A stretch of 64,000 nt of DNA from Saccharomyces paradoxus (GCF_002079055.1 NC_047490.1:806001-870000), one strand, 5' to 3'. Positions 10,095 to 22,468 are shown, counted from the first letter of the stretch. The notes: generated by a model not told the origin, from the sequence alone. Numbers and translations are program-made.

Positions 10095-11027
10095 CGTAGA
10101 ATAGGCTTCCCAAAATTTAGGACGTGGTTTGTAATAATGGTTGATTGCGAGTTCCGGGCTGCGAGGGAGAGCGTGTATGTGTACTTCAGTTCGTTAACTT
10201 CGTTCTTAAATAGAAAAAGAAAAGAAGAAAAAAGAAAGAAAAAACGGGTAGGAAAAACCTGAGTGATGAAGATCCGCTGCCAAGATTGGGTTTGAAACGT
10301 GTAATCAGCTACAAACCAAAAAATTAAAAGAACAATAGCAAAGAAGTTCAGTAGAAAGGAAGAACGGGACGAGGGGTGGGTTCAACAACTATCACACTTT
10401 CTTGTTCAACAACGCGATTAACTTAATAATGAAAGAGCTACGAGGCGAGAACAGACGAGGGAAGAGAAAAGAGAAAAGAGCTACGAGCAACGAGCGCAAC
10501 GAGAACGGTAAGCATGGCAACGGCGCACACACCCACGCCCCGCAGTCCGCACACCGCGTCTACAACACCTCAGTTCAAGGTAACCACTTTAACGTGACTG
10601 GACTTGATTGGACTTGACCTCTGTGACTCAGTCGTTTGCAAATAGGTTAACGCCATTGCTTCTCCATTTCGTGTACCGTACGTATATCCTTCTTTAACTA
10701 ATTTCCCCTGTTGTGATTATCGTTTCCCATTCTAGTGGGTTTTCTTTTTTTGGGGGCCCTGGGAATTACGTTGGTTTTCACGATGGTTTCGATGGAGGGA
10801 GGGGTGTGGGTCCTGCGGGAGATAGATATGGGCCGTGGATCACTGTTCACGGAAGTTAAGCTTTGGTGGCAAATTTTTCGCTGTGTAATGTGTAGTGGTT
10901 GGCGTTTTAGTAGGAAATGAAAGACAAGAAGTATGTGTGTACAACAATGTACATGTGCAGTGGAGTGGAAAAGGTAAGGGCAGTGAAAGCAGCGAGAAGA
11001 AGATCATAATACAAGTAAAATAGAAGC
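10095..11027. other. SND1/CCT6 divergent promoter region
   Basis: A 933-bp divergent intergenic region. Sites visible: Reb1-type CGGGTAG at 10245-10251, Gcn4-type TGACTCA at 10624-10630, and a PACE element at 10865-10873. Short frames at 10402-10617 and 10735-10920 begin at non-ATG codons and look like chance ORFs. A purine-rich stretch covers about 10200-10260 and 10440-10500. Confidence 0.5.
10865..10873 (+). promoter_or_regulatory. PACE element (Rpn4 site) upstream of CCT6
   Basis: GGTGGCAAA is a 9/9 match to the proteasome-associated control element bound by Rpn4, about 155 bp upstream of the CCT6 start and on the same strand. Function at CCT6 is inferred. Confidence 0.5.
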
Positions 11028-12668
11028 ATGTCATTGCAATTGCTGAATCCAAAGGCTGAGTCCTTGAGAAGAGATGCAGCTTTGAAGGTAAACGTCACAT
11101 CTGCTGAGGGCTTGCAATCCGTACTAGAGACTAACCTGGGCCCTAAGGGTACGCTAAAGATGCTTGTAGATGGTGCTGGCAACATTAAGCTGACTAAAGA
11201 TGGTAAAGTGTTGCTAACGGAGATGCAGATCCAGTCGCCTACGGCGGTACTGATTGCTAGGGCAGCTGCCGCCCAGGACGAAATCACGGGCGATGGTACC
11301 ACGACCGTTGTGTGTCTCGTAGGTGAATTGCTTAGACAGGCGCACCGTTTCATTCAAGAGGGCGTGCATCCTCGGATCATCACGGATGGGTTTGAGATTG
11401 CAAGGAAGGAGTCCATGAAGTTTTTGGACGAATTTAAGATCAGCAAGACGAACTTGCCCAATGATAGAGAGTTTCTCTTGCAAGTGGCCCGGTCCTCGTT
11501 GTTAACTAAGGTGGACGCGGACTTGACTGAGGTCTTGACTCCCATTGTCACCGATGCGGTGTTAAGCGTGCATGATGCGCAGGCAGACAATTTGGATTTG
11601 CACATGGTTGAGATCATGCAAATGCAGCATTTGTCTCCCAAGGATACCACTTTTGTTAAAGGTCTGGTATTAGACCACGGTGGCAGGCATCCTGACATGC
11701 CCACGCGAGTGAAAAACGCGTACGTTCTGATCCTGAACGTATCCTTGGAATACGAGAAGACTGAGGTTAACTCTGGGTTCTTTTACAGTTCCGCGGACCA
11801 GAGAGACAAGCTAGCCGCTAGTGAGAGGAAATTTGTGGATACGAAGTTGAGGAAGATCATTGACTTGAAAAACGAAGTTTGCGGCATGGATCCTGAAAAG
11901 GGTTTCGTTATTATCAACCAAAAGGGTATTGACCCCATGTCCTTGGATGTGCTTGCCAAGCACAACATCTTGGCTTTGAGAAGGGCCAAGAGACGTAACA
12001 TGGAGAGATTGCAATTGGTTACTGGCGGTGAAGCTCAGAACTCTGTGGAAGACTTGTCACCTCAGATTCTTGGGTTCTCTGGTTTGGTCTATCAAAAGAC
12101 CATAGGCGAGGAGAAATTCACATACGTTACAGAGAACACTGATCCTAAGTCTTGCACCATCTTAATCAAGGGTTCCACACATTATGCTCTTGCTCAAACA
12201 AAGGATGCTGTGAGAGATGGTTTGAGAGCAGTGGCAAATGTTCTTAAGGACAAAAACATCATCCCAGGCGCCGGTGCATTCTACATCGCTCTGTCGAGGT
12301 ACCTAAAATCTGCCAATATGAACAAGCTGGGCGCCAAGGGTAAAACAAAGACGGGTATTGAAGCGTTTGCAGAAGCATTGCTGGTAATTCCAAAGACTTT
12401 GGTGAAAAACTCCGGATTCGACCCATTGGACGTCCTCGCAATGGTGGAGGACGAGTTGGATGACGCCCAGGACTCTGATGAGACAAGATATGTTGGTGTA
12501 GACTTAAACATAGGTGACTCTTGCGATCCTACCATCGAAGGTATTTGGGACTCCTACCGTGTGCTAAGAAACGCTATTACAGGTGCTACCGGTATTGCCA
12601 GCAACCTGTTATTATGCGATGAATTGTTAAGGGCTGGTAGGTCCACTTTGAAAGAAGCACCACAGTAA
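11028..12668 (+). CDS. CCT6: CCT/TRiC chaperonin subunit zeta, Cct6
   Basis: 546 codons, identical in length to S. cerevisiae Cct6. It is one of eight paralogous subunits of the cytosolic group II chaperonin that folds actin, tubulin and WD-repeat proteins using ATP. Visible signatures are [10 protein letters not shown] at 37-46, the ATP-site GDGTTT at 88-93, and a C-terminal equatorial segment containing GAGAFY. The zeta subunit naturally diverges from others in ATPase motifs. It is read divergently from SND1 across 933 bp, and a perfect PACE element lies about 155 bp upstream of the ATG. TCP1, another subunit gene, lies at 50.1 kb. Confidence 0.97.
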   Translation: MSLQLLNPKAESLRRDAALKVNVTSAEGLQSVLETNLGPKGTLKMLVDGAGNIKLTKDGKVLLTEMQIQSPTAVLIARAAAAQDEITGDGTTTVVCLVGELLRQAHRFIQEGVHPRIITDGFEIARKESMKFLDEFKISKTNLPNDREFLLQVARSSLLTKVDADLTEVLTPIVTDAVLSVHDAQADNLDLHMVEIMQMQHLSPKDTTFVKGLVLDHGGRHPDMPTRVKNAYVLILNVSLEYEKTEVNSGFFYSSADQRDKLAASERKFVDTKLRKIIDLKNEVCGMDPEKGFVIINQKGIDPMSLDVLAKHNILALRRAKRRNMERLQLVTGGEAQNSVEDLSPQILGFSGLVYQKTIGEEKFTYVTENTDPKSCTILIKGSTHYALAQTKDAVRDGLRAVANVLKDKNIIPGAGAFYIALSRYLKSANMNKLGAKGKTKTGIEAFAEALLVIPKTLVKNSGFDPLDVLAMVEDELDDAQDSDETRYVGVDLNIGDSCDPTIEGIWDSYRVLRNAITGATGIASNLLLCDELLRAGRSTLKEAPQ

Positions 12669-12981
12669 TAAATAATAACAATAATAATAACAAGAACAAG
12701 AATACTAATAGTAATAGCAAATCAAAAAAATTCTATGTAACATATTTTTTCCAGTCACTATCATCATCATATTTTGTATGTATACAATTACTATATAAAA
12801 TATCATACCAATTTGCGAAAGAACACGCCGTTTCTGTTTTCGCGTTGAACACAGTAAATGCAGAAACGACAAAAAAAAACAAAAAAAAGAAGCACCGTTC
12901 TAAGCCTTTAATAACCGGAAATGACAACTTATAATAGTTATTACTATCTACCAAGTAATCTTGACCAAAAACAGGAACATC
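12669..12981. other. CCT6-SLY1 intergenic region
   Basis: About 310 bp holding an AAT/AAC-rich 3' tract right after CCT6 (12668-12720) and the SLY1 promoter. No gene seen. Confidence 0.4.
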
Positions 12982-14982
12982 ATGGCTGTGGAGGAAATTT
13001 CGTCCCGCAAGGACATCAGTCTAAGAGATATGCAAATCTCTGCCATTTTGAAAATGCTTTTTCTAAATAAGAACTCAAACAACAACGACAATATCACCAC
13101 CATCACAGACGATATCTTCAACCAGCAGGAGATCATCTGGAAGGTGTTAATACTGGACATCAAGAGTACTGCTACCATATCTTCTGTTCTTAGAGTCAAC
13201 GACCTGCTGAAGGCTGGTATCACCGTCCATTCCCTGATCAAACAAGATAGGTCACCCTTGCCAGATGTTCCCGCCATATATTTCGTTTCTCCCACAAAGG
13301 AAAACATTGACATTATAGTCAATGACCTGAAAAGCGACAAGTACTCTGAGTTCTATATCAATTTTACATCATCTCTGCCCAGAAACCTTTTGGAAGATTT
13401 GGCTCAACAAGTTTCCGTCACGGGTAAATCTGACAAAATCAAGCAAGTTTACGATCAATACTTGGACTTTATTGTCACTGAACCGGAGTTGTTCTCACTG
13501 GAAATCTCAAATGCGTACTTGACATTAAATGACCCAAAAACTTCAGAGGAGGAAATTACCGGCTTATGCGCCAACATCGCGGACGGCTTATTCAACACCG
13601 TGTTAACCACCAATTCCATTCCAATCATAAGAGCTGCGAAGGGTGGGCCTGCTGAAATTATTGCTGAGAAACTAGGCACAAAATTGCGCGACTTTGTCAT
13701 CAATACCAATTCTTCGTCCACTTCCACCCTGCAGGGAAATGACTCTTTGGAAAGAGGAGTGTTGATCATTCTAGATAGAAACATCGATTTTGCCTCGATG
13801 TTCTCACATTCGTGGATTTATCAGTGCATGGTGTTTGATATTTTCAAACTATCAAGAAATACCGTCACTATTCCCCTGGAAAATAAAGAAAATGGAACTG
13901 ACACTACTACCTCAAAGCCATTAGCAACCAAGAAATATGATATAGAGCCGAACGATTTCTTTTGGATGGAAAACTCTCATTTGCCATTCCCAGAAGCCGC
14001 AGAAAACGTTGAAGCAGCATTGAATAAATACAAGGAGGAAGCTGCAGAAATCACTAGGAAAACCGGTGTCACCGATATAACAGATTTAGATCCAAACTCA
14101 AATAACGATACAGTTCAGATTCAGGAAGTTGTAAAGAAACTGCCAGAATTGACAGCGAAGAAAAACACAATTGATACACATATGAATATTTTTGCTGCAT
14201 TATTGTCACAATTGGAAAGTAAAAGTCTTGATACTTTCTTTGAGGTTGAACAAGACCCCGGTAGCACCAAAACAAGAGCTAGATTTTTGGATATTCTCAA
14301 AGATGGTAAGACAAATAATCTTGAAGACAAATTGAGATCTTTCATTGTTCTTTATCTGACATCAGCTACCGGCTTACCAAAGGATTTTGTCCAGACTGTG
14401 GAGAACTATTTTAAGGAACACGATTACGACATCAACGCTTTGAAATATGTTTATAAACTAAGGGAGTTCATGCAACTATCAAATATGTCGTTACAAAATA
14501 AATCTTTGGAAGACGGCTCCGATTCCACTTTCAAACCAAGCAACTTGACACTATCCGGTATTTATGGTTTAACCGAAGGCAAATTACAAGGAGGTGTAGG
14601 AAGCTTAATATCAGGTATTAAGAAATTACTACCTGAAAAAAAAACCATTCCGATAACAAATGTTGTTGATGCGATAATGGACCCTTTAAACAGCTCCCAA
14701 AAAAATTTGGAGACTACTGACAGTTACCTATACATTGACCCTAAAATTACAAGGGGTTCCCATACTAGGAAACCAAAAAGGCAATCTTATAATAAGTCAC
14801 TGGTGTTTGTAGTTGGTGGTGGTAACTACCTAGAATATCAAAACCTCCAAGAATGGGCACATTCTCAATTGCATAATCCTAAAAAAGTCATGTACGGTAG
14901 CACAGCCATTACCACACCAGCTGAATTCTTGAATGAGATTTCTCGCCTTGGTGCAAGTAATAACAGCAACAGCGATGCATAA
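12982..14982 (+). CDS. SLY1: Sec1/Munc18 family protein Sly1
   Basis: 666 codons from ATG 12982, matching S. cerevisiae Sly1. The frame is open seven codons further upstream, but only from a TTG, so 12982 is the start. Sly1 is the SM protein for ER-Golgi and intra-Golgi fusion; it binds the N-terminal peptide of the syntaxin Sed5 and promotes SNARE assembly. Typical SM features include the N-terminal domain-1 strand (IWKVLILDIKSTATISSV), VLIILDRNIDFASMFSHSW near residue 265, and the C-terminal KSLVFVVGGGNYLEYQNL block. It converges on RVB1; their 3' ends are separated by an (AT)20 tract. Confidence 0.97.
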   Translation: MAVEEISSRKDISLRDMQISAILKMLFLNKNSNNNDNITTITDDIFNQQEIIWKVLILDIKSTATISSVLRVNDLLKAGITVHSLIKQDRSPLPDVPAIYFVSPTKENIDIIVNDLKSDKYSEFYINFTSSLPRNLLEDLAQQVSVTGKSDKIKQVYDQYLDFIVTEPELFSLEISNAYLTLNDPKTSEEEITGLCANIADGLFNTVLTTNSIPIIRAAKGGPAEIIAEKLGTKLRDFVINTNSSSTSTLQGNDSLERGVLIILDRNIDFASMFSHSWIYQCMVFDIFKLSRNTVTIPLENKENGTDTTTSKPLATKKYDIEPNDFFWMENSHLPFPEAAENVEAALNKYKEEAAEITRKTGVTDITDLDPNSNNDTVQIQEVVKKLPELTAKKNTIDTHMNIFAALLSQLESKSLDTFFEVEQDPGSTKTRARFLDILKDGKTNNLEDKLRSFIVLYLTSATGLPKDFVQTVENYFKEHDYDINALKYVYKLREFMQLSNMSLQNKSLEDGSDSTFKPSNLTLSGIYGLTEGKLQGGVGSLISGIKKLLPEKKTIPITNVVDAIMDPLNSSQKNLETTDSYLYIDPKITRGSHTRKPKRQSYNKSLVFVVGGGNYLEYQNLQEWAHSQLHNPKKVMYGSTAITTPAEFLNEISRLGASNNSNSDA

Positions 14983-15009
14983 TTGGCATCTAGCCCCAAT
15001 GACGATACA

Positions 15010-15012
<3 letters not shown>

Positions 15013-15052
<40 letters not shown>
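15013..15052. repeat. (AT)20 microsatellite
   Basis: Forty bases of uninterrupted AT repeats between the convergent 3' ends of SLY1 and RVB1. TATATA repeats act as 3'-end efficiency elements in yeast, so this may serve termination for both genes; it is also likely length-variable. Confidence 0.9.
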
Positions 15053-15054
<2 letters not shown>

Positions 15055-15204
15055 GCAAGAAATAAACCTGTGTAGTAAGTAAAAGGTGAAAAAAGGAATT
15101 ATGCTCAAAATAAGTGACCCATTTTGATATACTGTTTTTGATTTAATGATCTATGTTATATTTATTTATTTATTTATTGAATGTGCTTTAGACTTTCTCC
15201 ACTG

Positions 15205-16940
<1,736 letters not shown>

Positions 16941-18053
16941 ATGAAGCAGAAGGTTGTGTTACCGATCACTCCACCAAGTACGGTGGAGAAAAAGCCTCAA
17001 ACAGGAAACCGTTGCAATGAGGGTTTGAAACCTAGAAGATTGCTACCCCAATTGAAAAGAAGTGTCAGTAACAGGAAACCTAGGCTAACATATAGGCCCG
17101 CATTAAACTCAGTGTTTGATCTGGATGCATACGTAGATTCTACGCACCTGTCCAAGTCCCAACGCCATCATATGGACCGCGATGCCGGTTTCATTAGGTA
17201 TGCACTGAAGTATAGTAAGAGAATGGTTGTAGTTAGTGGGGCAGGTGTGTCTGTTGCCGCTGGTATACCAGATTTTAGATCCAGTGAAGGGATTTTCTCA
17301 ACGGTGAACGGCGGCTCTGGAAAAGATTTATTTGACTATAATCGGGTATATGGTGACGAATCGATGAGTCTAAAATTTAATCAATTAATGGTGTCATTGT
17401 TCAGGTTATCCAAGAATTGTCAACCGACAAAATTCCATGAAATGCTCAACGGGTTTGCTAGGGATGGCAAGCTATTGAGACTGTACACACAGAATATTGA
17501 CGGTTTAGATACACAGTTACCTCATTTGTCAACTAACGTCCCTTTGGCGAAGCCAATACCGAGTACAGTACAGTTACACGGAAGCATAAAACACATGGAA
17601 TGTAATAAATGTCTAAATATCAAACCTTTTGACCCTGAAATATTCAAATGCGACGAAAGATTTGATTCTCGGACTGAAATCATACCGTCATGTCCACAAT
17701 GTGAAGAATATGAAACAGTTAGAAAAATTGCAGGCTTAAGGTCGACTGGTGTGGGCAAGTTGCGTCCGAGAGTAATTTTATACAATGAGATCCACCCTGA
17801 AGGTGATTTTATCGGAGAAATTGCTAATAACGATTTGAAGAAAAGACTTGATTGTTTGATTATTGTTGGAACAAGTTTAAAGATTCCTGGGGTGAAAAAT
17901 ATTTGCAGGCAGTTTGCGGCCAAAGTTCATGCAAACAGGGGGATCGTGTTATACCTAAACACGAGTATGCCACCTAAAAATGTGTTGGATTCTTTGAAGT
18001 TTGTAGATTTAATTGTTCTGGGAGATTGTCAGCAAGTTACTTCATTATTATAG
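16941..18053 (+). CDS. HST4: Class I-type sirtuin Hst4, histone H3 K56 deacetylase
   Basis: 370 codons from ATG 16941, matching the S. cerevisiae start and length. An in-frame ATG at 16926 would add five residues. Hst4 is an NAD+-dependent deacetylase that, redundantly with Hst3, removes acetyl from H3 Lys56 after S phase. Sirtuin signatures seen are the Rossmann GAGVSVAAGIPDFRS at 100-114, TQNIDGLD at 183-190, the catalytic His213 in QLHGS, a zinc site of C221/C224 and C251/C254, and GTSL near residue 310. The basic N-terminal 60 residues are outside the catalytic core. It converges on NUP42 with about 120 bp between stops. Confidence 0.97.
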   Translation: MKQKVVLPITPPSTVEKKPQTGNRCNEGLKPRRLLPQLKRSVSNRKPRLTYRPALNSVFDLDAYVDSTHLSKSQRHHMDRDAGFIRYALKYSKRMVVVSGAGVSVAAGIPDFRSSEGIFSTVNGGSGKDLFDYNRVYGDESMSLKFNQLMVSLFRLSKNCQPTKFHEMLNGFARDGKLLRLYTQNIDGLDTQLPHLSTNVPLAKPIPSTVQLHGSIKHMECNKCLNIKPFDPEIFKCDERFDSRTEIIPSCPQCEEYETVRKIAGLRSTGVGKLRPRVILYNEIHPEGDFIGEIANNDLKKRLDCLIIVGTSLKIPGVKNICRQFAAKVHANRGIVLYLNTSMPPKNVLDSLKFVDLIVLGDCQQVTSLL

Positions 18054-18174
18054 AAGTTCTTTGTCCTTTCGCATAAGAATGAAGATATTATCAATGCATT
18101 ATTATTAGATATATATATATTTATATATGTATATTGTTAGAATTAACATTTACCAGGCTTTTGTTGTGGCTTGC

Positions 18175-19467
18175 CTATGCAACTAATGCAGGTGGTGGGG
18201 GTATATCAGGGACAAGGCCTAGTTCAAACTTGTTTGCTTTGAATATTTTCAGTGTTTCTTCTGCGAGATCAGCCAACTCTAGAATACCGTCTTTTTCAGA
18301 AGATAACCCTTGAACGAATCTAATCTTTCCAGCTGCTGTATTAACATTCACTGGTTGCTGTCCAAACCCGAAAGAGGTTGCATTACCACTATTCTTCAAA
18401 CTTATGTTTGGATCTGTGTTTGGCGCTGTTTGCCCGAACGGGGAACTACTTTGCGATACCTTGCTGGCATCTTTCTGTGGTGCAATTCCAAATGAAAACC
18501 CTTTATTGCCAAAAGAAGATTGAAAATTGCCATTTGTATTTGTGTTGAAGTTAGGCGCAGAACTGAAGGTACCTCCAACACCTCCAGTAAAAGGTGATTG
18601 ATTAGCCGAGAATTGATTATTCGTTGTTCCAAATGGACTTCTCTCATTGTTATTGTTGTTATTAACTTTGGAGGTTGTAAAACCGAACGGTGAAGAACCA
18701 GCGGCGGCTCCGCTCTGTAGATTACCAAAAGGTGATTTGTTATTGCTATTAGCGCCAAATGAGCCAAATGGGGATGTTCCTGTTCCGCTGTTTGTACTTG
18801 TATTTTGAATAGCACCAAATGGTGACTGGGTATTACCAGTTGTGCCGAAAGTAGGTTTGCCAAATGCTGACGATGTAGAAGGTGCATTTTGTGATGTGTT
18901 TTGTTGTAGTGAACCAAAAGGAGAGTTTGTCGTCAAGGACTTGTTTGAGGTAGCGCCAAAAGGGGTGTTATTACTATTATTCACAGAATTGGAAGAGGTG
19001 GAAGTCTTGTTCGCTCCAAATCCTGCTTGACCAAATGCAGAGCCCATTGAACTAGGAGTTTTACCAAAAGGATTACCTGCCGCCGCTGTAGTACCAAAAC
19101 CTGCTGACCCAAATGATGGTGCTCCAAATGCAGATGAAGTAGATGGCGTATTATTATTGACAGGAGCGCTAGGACCAAATGCAGGTGGTCCAAATGCCGG
19201 TGGTTTGGCCGCATTATTGGTGTTGCCAAAAGCGCTAATTGACGCATCGCCAGTATTGCTTGTATTGCTACCAAATTGGGGCATTCCAAATGCAGAAGTA
19301 GTGGTGCCTCCCGTCATTGTGTTTGTTGCTCCAAAACTAGGTCTTCCAAATGCACTACTTCCCATGCTATTGTTATTAGTACCATTAGTAGTAAAAGGAT
19401 TGACGCCACTTGTATTAGAAAGATTAGGCTTTACACCCGATGTGAATGGATTAGCGAAAGCTGACAT
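18175..19467 (-). CDS. NUP42: FG nucleoporin Nup42/Rip1
   Basis: 430 codons from ATG 19467-19465, matching S. cerevisiae. The frame is open 13 codons further upstream but begins there with a TTG. Nup42 sits on the cytoplasmic face of the nuclear pore and works with Gle1 and Dbp5 in mRNA export, notably after heat shock. The first 365 residues are Asn/Ser/Thr/Gly-rich with dozens of SAFG, SPFG and FGxPxFG repeats. The C-terminal 60 residues (GKIRFVQGLSSEKDGILEL through DIPPPPALVA) are non-repetitive and correspond to the Gle1-binding part. The repeats create long artefactual ORFs on the opposite strand. Confidence 0.97.
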   Translation of the reverse strand: MSAFANPFTSGVKPNLSNTSGVNPFTTNGTNNNSMGSSAFGRPSFGATNTMTGGTTTSAFGMPQFGSNTSNTGDASISAFGNTNNAAKPPAFGPPAFGPSAPVNNNTPSTSSAFGAPSFGSAGFGTTAAAGNPFGKTPSSMGSAFGQAGFGANKTSTSSNSVNNSNNTPFGATSNKSLTTNSPFGSLQQNTSQNAPSTSSAFGKPTFGTTGNTQSPFGAIQNTSTNSGTGTSPFGSFGANSNNKSPFGNLQSGAAAGSSPFGFTTSKVNNNNNNERSPFGTTNNQFSANQSPFTGGVGGTFSSAPNFNTNTNGNFQSSFGNKGFSFGIAPQKDASKVSQSSSPFGQTAPNTDPNISLKNSGNATSFGFGQQPVNVNTAAGKIRFVQGLSSEKDGILELADLAEETLKIFKANKFELGLVPDIPPPPALVA

Positions 19468-20467
19468 TGTAGTTGACTCGTTCTTCCGGTTCAAGTCTAA
19501 TGACAACTTGATGAACTTTTACGTTGAAACACAGCGTTATAGTACTTTAACACTGTGCGCTCATCTATTGATTCGCTATTTTTTTGCAAATACCTTGCAC
19601 CCTCAATCGGCTCGTCTCTTGACATACATAATCAATATATCGCTAGCTGTCAGAGTGCTAAAGCTGGTACTCTTGCAGGAATTGAGCGACGGTGTTGTTA
19701 TTTTGGGTCTTGTAGTCTCAGTTTCTTGCCCCTCTCTCATCAGCATTCTTATTTTGAAGCTACTTTACCGTACAGAGGATACTGAGGTTGTAAGATGAGC
19801 TGATTGCCGTAGCAGAATTCGTACCAGACATAATTCCCCTCCTGGTCACAGCAAAATTAACATTCAGTGTACTGTAAAGCATTATTTTATTTATATTTAA
19901 AAAAAATAATATGTCATTTATTATTGGTAGTTTACTATCAAATGGCTTTTATTTATATTTTATTCCACAAAGTGCTAATTTCATCAAGATTTTTAATCAA
20001 AAATTTGAGATTGTCAAAGTCCTTTAGTCCTGAACTGTCCTAAAGGATAATTTTATTATTAATGAGTACAGTTGTTCTTATAAACGTGCATAATTTGTAC
20101 CGGTTGCTAAACCCACGATCGTTTGGCTGGAAATATTTGAAAGGAAGTCATTCTTTCCATTTATTCTCACCGTTTTAGAGCTGATTCTCTCTTTGCGAGA
20201 AGAGAAAGCGGAAGTGAGAAGAGGAAGAACCGATTGTGTGCAACATTGGCGAATGAATGAATGAACGATACCAGGATCCCCGTATAATCATTGTTAATCA
20301 GAGAAGAGGAGAAGAAGAAAAAAATTTCTATTTGATATTTATATACTAGGTATTTACACGTGAAAGTATTGAAAAACTAAGAGAGTGTCTAAAATATAGG
20401 TGTCTTTGTGGAAGAATCGCTATTTAGAATACAAACCCACATCTCTTGTTCCTCCTGTTTTAACTTT
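19468..20467. other. NUP42-MSS116 intergenic region with candidate origin
   Basis: A 1-kb gap between the NUP42 start and the MSS116 stop. It holds the NUP42 promoter and two perfect ARS consensus matches. Plus-strand ORFs that overlap NUP42 and extend into this gap begin at non-ATG codons and are judged spurious. An AT-rich region runs from about 19880 to 20060. Confidence 0.45.
19889..19961 (+). other. Candidate replication origin: two 11/11 ARS consensus matches
   Basis: ATTTATATTTA at 19889-19899 and ATTTATATTTT at 19951-19961 both match WTTTAYRTTTW fully, in the same orientation, in an AT-rich intergenic setting. ACS matches alone are frequent in yeast, so origin activity is unproven. 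Confidence 0.35.
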
Positions 20468-22468
20468 CTAATATCTGTTGTCATTTCTACTAGAGTAATT
20501 GTTTTTATCATTGTTACGAGAGAATGAGCGCCTGTTGTTATTGCTGCGTCTAAATGGTTCATCATCGTAATCTCTTCTTTTGTTCCTATTATTATAACTC
20601 TTGTTGCCTCTGAAAGAAGTTTCTGAATCTGCACCATTGTAATCATGGGAACTCTCATTTGCATCTCTATTACCGCTATAATCTCTAATTTCGAACATTG
20701 TCTTACCAATTGGACTACGGCTCAAGCCTAATTTATCTAAAAATCTTCTAGATACAGGGATCTTTAATTGGGGATCGTTTAACAATACACCATAAGTAGA
20801 AGCAATTTCAGGCAGTATATGCCTTTCAGAAAACCTGTATTCTTTGATACAAGATCTGTAGGATGAGATTAAACTTATCACAACATCAGATATGTCTTCT
20901 GGTTCATCGGTTACCGCTCCCAAAACTTCAGATTTTATTTCTTCACTTGGCTCGTATTTTTCTTGTTTGGCAATGATTATGTTTTTGGCATCTTCCAATT
21001 CTCTGACAAACGGTAATTCATCCTTACAAATGAATAGCACGGAGGAGCCTTCCTTCCCACTTCTGGCAGTTCTACCAATTCTATGGATATAATTAGCCAA
21101 CTCGGATGGAACACCAATTTGCAAAACTTCGTGGACATTTGGAAAATCCATACCACGGGCACCCACATCTGTGCAAACCAAAATACCAGATTCATCTTTC
21201 TTAAATCTCTTAACTAAACTCGTTCTTCTATTTTGAGTAATTTTACCATGAAATTCCAGAATTGGTAGATCCTTCTTGAACTCATTTTGTAAAATATTAC
21301 ACAAAAAGGACGTGAATTTGACAGTTGGTGCAAAAATAATGGCTTTGTAATTAGAGTCTCTTTCCTTTATTTGTTTTTTTATATGCTCCACAGCAGCAAA
21401 TATACTATTGGCAAATTTTTCAGAAATTACAACGGATTGATCAATTCTTTCATGAGCTTCAGGTTCATTCTTGTCTACTGTGTCCAAAAAGAGACATTCC
21501 TTTTTATTCATGATATTGTTTGCCAATTTTTGCACTTTGTCATCCAGAGTGGCAGAGAACAACAAAGTCTTGATGTTATCGGCTGATTTGGAGTTCTTTT
21601 CATTTAATATACCAGAAATAGTTTCCAAATCATCTCTAAAACCAATTTCTAGCAATCTATCAGCTTCATCTAATACTTTATAATCCACAAACCTGAAAAA
21701 CTTATTCGAGTACTTTTCTAAGACATCAATCAATCTTCCTGGAGTGGCGATTACAATGTTTGGTCTCAACTTATTCATTTTATTCATAGCTGCTCTGAAA
21801 TCAGTACCACCAACTAAAGAGACGCAAGTGTACTTTTTCAAGCCATAATTCATATCGTGGATTTTTTTCACCTCGGCTTCGATTTGCAAGGCCAAATCTC
21901 TTGTTGGTGCAACAATGACAGCCTTTACCATATACTGAGAATCGAACTTCGTATTTATCAAATGCTGGAAAATTGGAATCAAGAATGCAAATGTCTTACC
22001 TGTACCGGTTTTAGCTCTTGCGATAACATCGTGGTCTTCACTGGACAAGATTGGTTTTATAGTCTTTTGCTGTACAGGAGTTAAACCGGGGAACTCCATC
22101 CTAGTAATAGCTTTGTGTATTTCTTTATCAAGAACACCTTCTTCCAGTAAAGAATCCAGCGTTACTTCTTTAGTATTTTCTTCTTTTGGCACGTGAATTA
22201 ACTTAGAAAAAGTGGTTTTATCGAAATGTACTTCATCCTCGTCTTCCCTAGACCTAGTTCTTGGGCGCGAATTGAAGCGGGAGTTTCTGGACCTATTATT
22301 GTTGTCGTTCCTCTGATACCTACCAAAATTCTTTTGATCTCTGTTCCCATCATTATATAACCTTGTTGAAACTGCCCGATTAATACGTTTGCAATTCGTG
22401 AGCAGTACTGCTAAATTTCTGCTTACAAGAAGAGGTGTGCGACCCTTTATCAATATGGAAGTCAACAT
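20468..22468 (-). CDS. MSS116: Mitochondrial DEAD-box RNA helicase Mss116
   Basis: 666 codons from ATG 22468-22466, against 664 in S. cerevisiae. Mss116 is an RNA chaperone in the mitochondrial matrix that promotes splicing of group I and II introns and supports translation and transcription. The N-terminal ~40 residues are basic, Ser/Leu-rich and lacking acidic residues, as in a presequence. Helicase motifs in order: AKTGTGKT at 152-159, APTRD at 187-191, ATPGR at 241-245, DEAD at 267-270, a SAT motif near 304, and HRIGRTARSG in the second RecA lobe. The C-terminal tail is Arg/Asn/Ser-rich and basic, the known RNA-tethering extension. It is divergent from REF2 (about 650 bp). Confidence 0.97.
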   Translation of the reverse strand: MLTSILIKGRTPLLVSRNLAVLLTNCKRINRAVSTRLYNDGNRDQKNFGRYQRNDNNNRSRNSRFNSRPRTRSREDEDEVHFDKTTFSKLIHVPKEENTKEVTLDSLLEEGVLDKEIHKAITRMEFPGLTPVQQKTIKPILSSEDHDVIARAKTGTGKTFAFLIPIFQHLINTKFDSQYMVKAVIVAPTRDLALQIEAEVKKIHDMNYGLKKYTCVSLVGGTDFRAAMNKMNKLRPNIVIATPGRLIDVLEKYSNKFFRFVDYKVLDEADRLLEIGFRDDLETISGILNEKNSKSADNIKTLLFSATLDDKVQKLANNIMNKKECLFLDTVDKNEPEAHERIDQSVVISEKFANSIFAAVEHIKKQIKERDSNYKAIIFAPTVKFTSFLCNILQNEFKKDLPILEFHGKITQNRRTSLVKRFKKDESGILVCTDVGARGMDFPNVHEVLQIGVPSELANYIHRIGRTARSGKEGSSVLFICKDELPFVRELEDAKNIIIAKQEKYEPSEEIKSEVLGAVTDEPEDISDVVISLISSYRSCIKEYRFSERHILPEIASTYGVLLNDPQLKIPVSRRFLDKLGLSRSPIGKTMFEIRDYSGNRDANESSHDYNGADSETSFRGNKSYNNRNKRRDYDDEPFRRSNNNRRSFSRNNDKNNYSSRNDNRY

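Noticed and set aside
10402-10920. Two short plus-strand ORFs in the SND1/CCT6 gap
   Set aside because: Start at TTG and GTG rather than ATG, purine-repeat composition, no recognisable domain.
19157-19798. 213-codon plus-strand ORF over the NUP42 5' end
   Set aside because: Antisense of FG repeats gives repetitive Pro/Ala/Leu peptides; does not begin with a convincing ATG and corresponds to the dubious ORF known at this place in S. cerevisiae.
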